Positions 6,496 through 11,142 of a stretch of 11,142 bases of DNA are shown here, piece by piece. The translations under genes were made by a program, and so were the position numbers. Source of the DNA: Holophagales bacterium (GTDB taxonomy: Bacteria; Acidobacteriota; Holophagae; Holophagales; Holophagaceae). Each line of letters opens with the position of its first letter. Position 1 is the stretch's first letter. Below the pieces are notes generated by a model, which had not been told where the DNA came from, searched no databases, and worked only from the letters and a program-made list of their open reading frames with translations. The stretch covers positions 1-11,142 of the forward strand of contig JAITCJ010000088.1 in NCBI GenBank assembly GCA_031283145.1, written 5' to 3'.

Positions 6496-7122
6496 TTATG
6501 CCTCCTGCCTTATAACGACATAGCCGCCCTTGGGGCCGGGAACAGCGCCCTTGACCAGCAGCAGGTTATTTTCCGCGTCAATCTTGGCGACTTCCAAATT
6601 GCGGACAGTCACCTGTTCTGCGCCCATGTGGCCACCCATTCTGGTGCCTGGAAATACACGGCTTGGATCAGAAGAACCGCCAATAGAGCCTGGAGCGCGG
6701 TGAAACATAGAGCCATGCGAAGCGCGTCCGCCGCTAAAGTGATGCCGTTTAACAACACCCGCAAAGCCTTTGCCTTTGCTGATGCCAGTTACATGAACTT
6801 TGGCCTTTTCCTGGAAATCATTAACTAAAACGCTATCGCCTTCTTTCAGCGGACTTTCAGCGTCAACGTACATTTCGCGCAAAACGCGCACGGGAGCAAC
6901 CCCATGTTTTTCGCAGTGGCCTTTCTCAGGTTTAGAGGCGCGCTTTCCAGAAACAGCATCAATGAACCCGATTTGGATTGCGTCGTAACCATCTTTGACA
7001 GCGGTTTTACGCTGTACAACCACACATGGGCCAGCCTGAATTACGGTGACGGGGACAATCTGTCCCTTTTCATTAAATATCTGGGTCATCCCCAGTTTCT
7101 TGCCTATGATTCCGTTAGCCAT
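6496..7122 (-). CDS. rplC: 50S ribosomal protein L3
   Basis: L3 starts 50S assembly and sends a loop towards the peptidyl-transferase centre. The product has 208 residues, normal for bacteria. It starts [16 protein letters not shown], with [13 protein letters not shown], then the family signature [20 protein letters not shown] (about residues 118-137) and [23 protein letters not shown] around 145-168, followed by [23 protein letters not shown]. The position aligned to E. coli Gln150, methylated by PrmB, is Ser here, so that modification is not expected at this site; serine is common outside gamma-proteobacteria. The ATG at 7120-7122 follows GAGGTG with about 9 bases spacing, and the gap after rpsJ is 18 bases. 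Confidence 0.98.
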   Translation of the reverse strand: MANGIIGKKLGMTQIFNEKGQIVPVTVIQAGPCVVVQRKTAVKDGYDAIQIGFIDAVSGKRASKPEKGHCEKHGVAPVRVLREMYVDAESPLKEGDSVLVNDFQEKAKVHVTGISKGKGFAGVVKRHHFSGGRASHGSMFHRAPGSIGGSSDPSRVFPGTRMGGHMGAEQVTVRNLEVAKIDAENNLLLVKGAVPGPKGGYVVIRQEA

Positions 7123-7140
7123 TGTTATTTACACCTCGCC

Positions 7141-7467
7141 TCATCGGTTGCCCTGACGGCTGAACACTTTGATTTCTACATCAACGCCAGCCGGTAAATC
7201 CAGGCGCATTAACGTGTCAACAGTGTTTTGCGTTGGGTTGAGAATGTCCAAAAGCCTCTTGTGAGTGCGAATTTCAAACTGATCTCTAGATTTTTTATCA
7301 ACGTGGGGAGAGCGATTCACAGTGTACTTGCTCAATCTCGTTGGCAACGGGATCGGTCCGGCGACTTGAGCGCCGGTACGTTTTGCTGTATCAACGATTT
7401 CCCGCGTGGATTGATCCAGCAAACGATGGTCAAAAGCTCGCAGTCTTATGCGAATGTTGTCTTTCAT
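7141..7467 (-). CDS. rpsJ: 30S ribosomal protein S10 (NusE)
   Basis: S10 is a head protein of the small subunit and, as NusE, links RNA polymerase to the leading ribosome through NusG and NusB. The product is 108 residues. It starts [20 protein letters not shown], close to the family pattern, with [19 protein letters not shown] in the middle (about 39-57), [21 protein letters not shown], and [14 protein letters not shown] at the end. The ATG at 7465-7467 is chosen. It has GGAG five bases upstream, and the length before IRIRL matches the family. A GTG two codons earlier overlaps that Shine-Dalgarno and is rejected. It is the first gene of the S10 part, after a 130-base spacer from fusA in which tuf would normally lie. 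Confidence 0.97.
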   Translation of the reverse strand: MKDNIRIRLRAFDHRLLDQSTREIVDTAKRTGAQVAGPIPLPTRLSKYTVNRSPHVDKKSRDQFEIRTHKRLLDILNPTQNTVDTLMRLDLPAGVDVEIKVFSRQGNR

Positions 7468-7480
7468 CTTCACTCCATTG

Positions 7481-7496
7481 GGACGTCAAAGCGTCC
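7481..7496 (-). repeat. 5-bp inverted repeat ahead of rpsJ
   Basis: GGACG and CGTCC flank a 6-base loop, ending about 14 bases before the rpsJ start and just upstream of its Shine-Dalgarno. It is a small hairpin whose role is unknown. It may affect S10 translation, or it may be chance. Confidence 0.25.
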
Positions 7497-7507
7497 ATAG
7501 ATGTGGG

Positions 7508-7525
7508 GCCCGAATTGCCCGAATT
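7508..7525 (-). repeat. Tandem 9-bp direct repeat in fusA-rpsJ spacer
   Basis: Two perfect adjacent copies of GCCCGAATT (7508-7516 and 7517-7525) lie about 41 bases upstream of the rpsJ ATG. They sit in the spacer where tuf would normally be found. A head-to-tail duplication like this can be a protein-binding site or a slippage product. No known regulator site was recognised. Confidence 0.6.
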
Positions 7526-7532
7526 AAGGTTG

Positions 7533-7549
7533 GTCCTAAAATTTAGGAC
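7533..7549 (-). repeat. 17-bp near-perfect palindrome in fusA-rpsJ spacer
   Basis: GTCCTAAA and TTTAGGAC are perfect inverted arms around a single central base. In RNA a 6-bp stem with 5-base loop is likelier. No U-run follows, so it is not a clear terminator for fusA. As DNA it has the symmetry of a dimeric operator. It overlaps the weak candidate -10 element of a possible rpsJ promoter. Confidence 0.5.
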
Positions 7550-7568
7550 AGGCTGTACAGAATAACAA
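7540..7568 (-). promoter_or_regulatory. Weak candidate promoter for rpsJ
   Basis: TTGTTA at 7563-7568 and TAAATT at 7540-7545 are separated by 17 bases. Each matches four of six bases of the sigma70 consensus. They face rpsJ, with the start about 73 bases downstream. The evidence is weak, because AT-rich spacers often give such matches. A promoter here would explain how the S10 part could be expressed apart from the str part. Confidence 0.2.
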
Positions 7569-7597
7569 AAATCATATGCAAAGCAACACTTTTTTTT

Positions 7598-9703
7598 TCA
7601 ACGCCCCGTGACTTTTACCACAATCCCCTCAGAGACGCTCTTAGGAGTCTCTTCATAGTGGCTGAATTGCATCGTATAAGTGCCGCGGCCCTGAGTCATG
7701 CTGCGGAGAGTTGTCGAATAAGCAAACATCTCAGCAAGGGGTATTTTAGAAGTAACCACCCTGGTGCCAGCCCTGTCTTCCATATTTTCAATCCTGCCCC
7801 TGCGGCTATTCAAGTTGCCGATGACATCCCCCATGTACTCCTCGGGGGTTTCTACTTCGACAGCCATGACAGGTTCCAACAAAGTTGGAACGGCTTTTTC
7901 GCAAGCTGACTTGAAGCCCATAGAGCCAGCTATCTTGAATGCCATTTCGCTGGAGTCAACCTCGTGATAAGAGCCGTCAATCAATGTCACTTTCACATCA
8001 ACGACAGGGAAACCAGCCAAAACACCGGAAGTCATGGCCTCTTGAATTCCCTGGTCAATAGGTTTGATGTATTCCTTTGGCACAACGCCGCCAACTATTT
8101 CATTAACAAATTCATAACCCTTGCCGGGTTCCTGAGGTTCGACAATCAACCTGACATGGCCATACTGACCACGTCCGCCGGACTGCCTGATAAATTTACC
8201 CTCGGCCTCAATACGGCGTTTAATAGTTTCTCTATACGCGACTTGCGGCTTACCAACATTTGCTTCAACCTTGAATTCGCGCATCATGCGGTCCACGATA
8301 ATTTCCAGGTGAAGCTCTCCCATGCCCGCAATAATTGTTTGGCTGGTTTCCTGGTCCGTATGAACTTTAAATGTCGGGTCTTCCTGAGCAAGACGCGAGA
8401 GCGCAAGTGACATTTTTTCCTGATCTTGTTTAGTCTTTGGTTCAATGGCCACTTGAATGACAGGGTCAGGAAATTCCATTGACTCAAGAATTACCGGTGA
8501 ACTTTCATCGCAAATTGTCTGGCCGGTAAGAGCATCCTTGAAGCCAACCACAGCGGCAATATCGCCGGTACGTACCTCATTGATTTCCTCGCGCTTATTG
8601 GCGTGCATTTGCAGCAATCGTCCAATGCGCTCTTTTCGGCCTTTATTTACATTGTGAACACTGGAACCCGAAGACAGCGCGCCAGAGTACACCCTGATAA
8701 AACAAAGACTGCCAACAAACGGGTCAGCCATGATCTTAAAGACGAGCGCGCTGAAAGGCTCATTATCATCCGCCTTACGGGCTGTAGTGTTGCCGTTTGA
8801 ATCAATCCCCTCTATGGCGGGAATATCAATAGGGCTTGGCATATAGCTGACTATCGCGTCTAAAAGAGGCTGAACGCCTTTGTTTTTGAACGAGCTTCCA
8901 CAGCACACCGGCGTGAAAACAAGTTCAATACAGCCTTTTCTGATGCCTTTGGATATTTCTTCTTCTGTAAGTGTTTTTCCGCTTAAATATTTTTCCATCA
9001 GGTATTCATCGGTTTCCGCAACACTTTCAACTAACTGCTCACGATAATTATCGGCTGTTTCTTTGAGGTCGTTTGGAATTTCGCCGTAAATCACATTGAA
9101 GCCCTTGTCACCCTCTTCAAAAGTAATGGCCTGCATGTGAATCAAATCAATTACACCCTGGAAGGTGTCCTCAGAACCAATAGGGATTTGAATCGGCAAT
9201 GGCTTTGCGCCAAGGCGGGTTCTCATCATTTCGATCACACGGAAGAAATCAGCGCCAACGCGGTCCATCTTATTTACAAACGCAACGCGCGGGACTTTGT
9301 ATTTATTGGCCTGTCGCCAGACCGTTTCTGATTGAGGCTGAACCCCACCCACAGCGCAGAACACGGCAACAGCGCCATCCAGTACACGCAGAGAACGCTC
9401 AACCTCGGCGGTAAAATCCACATGTCCCGGAGTATCAATAACATTTATTTGGTGTTCGATACCTTTATGGGTGCCTGTCTGCGGTGACCAAAACGCGGTA
9501 ATAGCAGCGGAAGTGATTGTAATACCACGTTCCTGCTCCTGTTCCATCCAGTCCGTTGTTGCGGCTCCATCATGGACTTCGCCTAACCTATGTATTTTTC
9601 CGGTGTAAAAAAGAATACGCTCCGTCGTTGTGGTTTTACCTGCGTCAATATGAGCCATGATGCCAATGTTGCGGTAGCGTTCTAACGGGGTGGTCCGAGC
9701 CAC
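7598..9703 (-). CDS. fusA: Elongation factor G
   Basis: EF-G is the GTPase that drives tRNA-mRNA translocation and, with RRF, ribosome recycling. The product has 701 residues, as expected. G-domain motifs are intact: P-loop AHIDAGKTT (17-25), switch [10 protein letters not shown] (59-67), DTPGH (90-94, with the His needed for GTP hydrolysis), and NKMD (144-147). Domain II follows at about 300-405, domain III at 410-485 (GMGELHLEI), domain IV at 486-610 ([10 protein letters not shown]) and domain V to the end ([13 protein letters not shown]). The start is a GTG at 9701-9703, with AAGGAG five bases upstream. The protein looks canonical rather than a fusidic-resistance or EF-G2 type. tuf does not follow it, which is unusual. 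Confidence 0.99.
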   Translation of the reverse strand: MARTTPLERYRNIGIMAHIDAGKTTTTERILFYTGKIHRLGEVHDGAATTDWMEQEQERGITITSAAITAFWSPQTGTHKGIEHQINVIDTPGHVDFTAEVERSLRVLDGAVAVFCAVGGVQPQSETVWRQANKYKVPRVAFVNKMDRVGADFFRVIEMMRTRLGAKPLPIQIPIGSEDTFQGVIDLIHMQAITFEEGDKGFNVIYGEIPNDLKETADNYREQLVESVAETDEYLMEKYLSGKTLTEEEISKGIRKGCIELVFTPVCCGSSFKNKGVQPLLDAIVSYMPSPIDIPAIEGIDSNGNTTARKADDNEPFSALVFKIMADPFVGSLCFIRVYSGALSSGSSVHNVNKGRKERIGRLLQMHANKREEINEVRTGDIAAVVGFKDALTGQTICDESSPVILESMEFPDPVIQVAIEPKTKQDQEKMSLALSRLAQEDPTFKVHTDQETSQTIIAGMGELHLEIIVDRMMREFKVEANVGKPQVAYRETIKRRIEAEGKFIRQSGGRGQYGHVRLIVEPQEPGKGYEFVNEIVGGVVPKEYIKPIDQGIQEAMTSGVLAGFPVVDVKVTLIDGSYHEVDSSEMAFKIAGSMGFKSACEKAVPTLLEPVMAVEVETPEEYMGDVIGNLNSRRGRIENMEDRAGTRVVTSKIPLAEMFAYSTTLRSMTQGRGTYTMQFSHYEETPKSVSEGIVVKVTGR

Positions 9704-9729
9704 AAAAACTCCTTCAATACATCAAATCA

Positions 9730-9746
9730 CTGCCATTTAAAGGCAG
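9730..9746 (-). repeat. Small hairpin in rpsG-fusA spacer
   Basis: CTGCC and GGCAG form a 5-bp stem with a 7-base AT-rich loop. It lies between the larger 12-bp hairpin and the fusA Shine-Dalgarno. The function is unknown, and it may simply be part of a structured fusA leader. Confidence 0.3.
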
Positions 9747-9755
9747 AACACAAAT

Positions 9756-9783
9756 TTGGGGCCGATTCTTAAATCGGCCCCAA
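9756..9783 (-). promoter_or_regulatory. Perfect 12-bp hairpin between rpsG and fusA
   Basis: The arms TTGGGGCCGATT and AATCGGCCCCAA match perfectly across a 4-base loop. They sit 17 bases after the rpsG stop and 52 bases before the fusA GTG. In the transcript the stem is followed by AUUUGUGUUCU, an imperfect U-rich tail, and is preceded by a U-rich stretch. It is therefore not a textbook intrinsic terminator. It could be a leaky terminator that tunes fusA, an mRNA processing or stability element, or a binding site for a ribosomal protein. A stem of this length and GC content is unlikely to be chance. Confidence 0.6.
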
Positions 9784-9800
9784 GAGAAAAAAATAAATAA

Positions 9801-10274
<474 letters not shown>

Positions 10275-10283
10275 TCATTCCTC

Positions 10284-10673
10284 TTATTTCTTTGCGACGG
10301 CAGCTTTTGGTCGTTTGGCGCCATATTTTGATCTGGACTGATTGCGATTGGCAACACCAGTCGCGTCAAGGGACCCGCGCACAACGTGATACCGCACACC
10401 TGGAAGATCTTTCACGCGGCCGCCTCGGATAAGCACAATACTGTGTTCTTGCAAATTATGACCAACGCCTGGGATATACGTAGTGCATTCAATTCCGTTT
10501 GTAAGACGCACGCGAGCCACTTTACGAAGAGCGGAATTGGGCTTCTTCGGCGTGGTGGTAAACACACGCGTACAGACACCTCGTTTTTGGGGGCAAGCAT
10601 CAAGCGCGGGGCTTTTTGTTTTGTTTGTGAATGTCTTCCGCCCCTGGCGGATTAGTTGATTGATGGTTGGCAC
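10284..10673 (-). CDS. rpsL: 30S ribosomal protein S12
   Basis: S12 lies at the decoding centre and controls accuracy; it is the classic streptomycin-resistance locus. The product is 129 residues. It starts [13 protein letters not shown], with [30 protein letters not shown] in the middle and [26 protein letters not shown] further on. K43, K44 and K88 (E. coli 42, 43 and 87 without Met) are intact, so no common streptomycin-resistance substitution is present. D89 is the residue methylthiolated by RimO in other bacteria. The start is a GTG at 10671-10673, preceded by AGGAGG with 5 bases spacing; the conserved MPTINQL supports it. It is the first ribosomal gene after a promoter-bearing spacer. 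Confidence 0.99.
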   Translation of the reverse strand: MPTINQLIRQGRKTFTNKTKSPALDACPQKRGVCTRVFTTTPKKPNSALRKVARVRLTNGIECTTYIPGVGHNLQEHSIVLIRGGRVKDLPGVRYHVVRGSLDATGVANRNQSRSKYGAKRPKAAVAKK

Positions 10674-10678
10674 ACCAT

Positions 10679-10684
10679 CCTCCT
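10679..10684 (-). promoter_or_regulatory. Shine-Dalgarno of rpsL (AGGAGG)
   Basis: A full AGGAGG lies five bases before the GTG start of rpsL. An ATG two bases before that GTG is out of frame, so this site and the conserved N-terminus decide the start. The perfect match may compensate for the weaker GTG initiation codon. Confidence 0.85.
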
Positions 10685-10774
10685 AAACATTTGCGTCTCG
10701 AATTAATTCCAGCGCAGACCCGAGAGGTCGAAAATACTGAGTTTAGAAACCGACATCGGGTGATGTTGTATAAC

Positions 10775-10801
10775 CCTGGGTCAAACATAAACGAACCCAG
10801 G
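10775..10801 (-). promoter_or_regulatory. Hairpin at the predicted 5' end of the rpsL mRNA
   Basis: CCTGGGT and ACCCAGG form a perfect 7-bp stem with a 13-base loop. The stem begins within a few bases of the transcription start predicted from the promoter at 10810-10837. A 5'-terminal stem can slow mRNA decay. It could alternatively be a weak terminator for fmdB, but no U-run follows. A second 5-bp stem (ACATC/GATGT, 10753-10766) lies next in the leader. These roles are inferred from position only. Confidence 0.45.
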
Positions 10802-10809
10802 AACTGGAA

Positions 10810-10837
10810 ATTCTATCACAAATTGAAATCAAGTCAA
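10810..10837 (-). promoter_or_regulatory. Sigma70-type promoter for the rpsL cluster
   Basis: The -35 element TTGACT (10832-10837) and -10 element TAGAAT (10810-10815) each match five of six consensus bases. They are 16 bases apart. A TG one base before the -10 gives an extended -10 (TGATAGAAT). The predicted start is near 10803, giving a leader of about 130 bases before rpsL. The promoter begins 21 bases after the fmdB stop. It is the strongest promoter-like sequence in the window and probably drives the whole cluster. Confidence 0.7.
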
Positions 10838-10858
10838 TTAATTTTCTTTAAGGTTTAC

Positions 10859-11142
10859 TCATTGATGACAGGCACAATTCCCACAGCACTCTTTGCTGGA
10901 AGGCGCGTTGCCGGACAATGGCTCTTTGGGGGTGGGCTTATCCGCCCGACAAGATGGTGAATTACTGTAGCCCTGCGCATACCACCCACCGCCGGAAAAA
11001 TTAATGGAAGGCGCTGATATTTGACGCTGCATACCATTAGGTTTTCCGCACACAGGGCAATCATGTTCCGTGGGGGAAGAATAACTTGTTAAAAGTTCTT
11101 CTTTTGCGTTGCAAACTGCACAACAATACTCATAGAGCGGCA
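10859..11142 (-). CDS. FmdB-family zinc-ribbon protein (first base of start cut)
   Basis: This is a small protein of the FmdB/CxxC_CxxC_SSSS regulatory family, whose biochemical role is poorly known. Read from the second base of an NTG start codon at the right edge, the product is 94 residues: (M)PLYEYCCAVCNAKEE and so on. The zinc ribbon uses C8-x2-C11 and C29-x2-C32 (CPVCGKP). It is followed by the R-Q-I-S segment and the family hallmark NFSGGGWYAQGY at about residues 48-59. The tail is hydrophilic and ends in a Cys-rich cluster, C86 C87 C90 C92 H93, that could bind a further metal. Its TGA stop at 10859-10861 lies just upstream of the rpsL promoter, so it is probably a separate transcription unit. 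The start base is outside the window. Confidence 0.9.
   Translation of the reverse strand, partial: PLYEYCCAVCNAKEELLTSYSSPTEHDCPVCGKPNGMQRQISAPSINFSGGGWYAQGYSNSPSCRADKPTPKEPLSGNAPSSKECCGNCACHQ

Noticed and set aside
7964..8410. A 148-codon plus-strand open frame inside fusA
   Set aside because: It is antisense to the intact EF-G domain III-V coding region, with no ribosome-binding site or family resemblance.
9756..9783. Calling the rpsG-fusA hairpin a definite intrinsic terminator
   Set aside because: The stem is strong, but the following tail (AUUUGUGUUCU) is not a true U-run, and fusA lies in the same direction 52 bases on. It is reported as a regulatory hairpin instead.
10600..10788. 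A 62-codon minus-strand frame starting in the rpsL leader and overlapping rpsL
   Set aside because: It has no Shine-Dalgarno, its ATG lies in the loop of the leader hairpin, and it overlaps rpsL out of frame. A leader peptide is not supported.

Overview
The window is a stretch of a bacterial chromosome holding a fused str + S10 + spc ribosomal-protein cluster. Every gene is on the minus strand, so transcription runs from high to low coordinates. Order in the direction of transcription: fmdB-like zinc ribbon (5' end cut), then rpsL, rpsG, fusA, rpsJ, rplC, rplD, rplW, rplB, rpsS, rplV, rpsC, rplP, rpmC, rpsQ, rplN, rplX, rplE, rpsZ (zinc-type S14), rpsH and rplF (3' end cut). This is the classic bacterial order, with one clear departure: no tuf (EF-Tu) gene lies between fusA and rpsJ. 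There are no tRNAs, rRNAs, mobile elements or CRISPR arrays. The longest gene-free stretch is 198 bases.

Layout. 10859-11142: the end of a FmdB-family zinc-ribbon protein. 10674-10858: a spacer with a good sigma70-type promoter, a hairpin near the predicted mRNA 5' end and a strong Shine-Dalgarno. 7598-10673: the str part (S12, S7, EF-G), with a perfect 12-bp hairpin between rpsG and fusA. 7468-7597: a spacer with a tandem 9-bp repeat and inverted repeats where tuf would normally be. 2482-7467: the S10 part (S10, L3, L4, L23, L2, S19, L22, S3, L16, L29, S17), tightly packed with small gaps or overlaps and a 74-base spacer only between rplW and rplB. 1-2469: the spc part (L14, L24, L5, S14, S8, L6), interrupted by an unusual 198-base spacer between rplX and rplE.

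The genes act together: all but fmdB encode the ribosome or its translocase, and close packing with stop/start overlaps suggests co-transcription and translational coupling from the promoter ahead of rpsL. The bacterium cannot be named from this window. The zinc-binding S14 and the style of L3, L4, L5 and S12 recall Acidobacteriota or related deep-branching and delta-proteobacteria-like groups; this is a weak impression from memory, not a search result. Several starts were set by Shine-Dalgarno position and family N-terminus: rpsJ ATG, rplV ATG, rplX ATG, rpsC ATG, rpmC ATG and rpsQ ATG. rpsL and fusA use GTG.

I found no evidence of a new biological system. The points most worth a second look are the missing tuf, the structured spacers (rpsG/fusA, fusA/rpsJ, rplX/rplE) and the N-terminal extension of L5.
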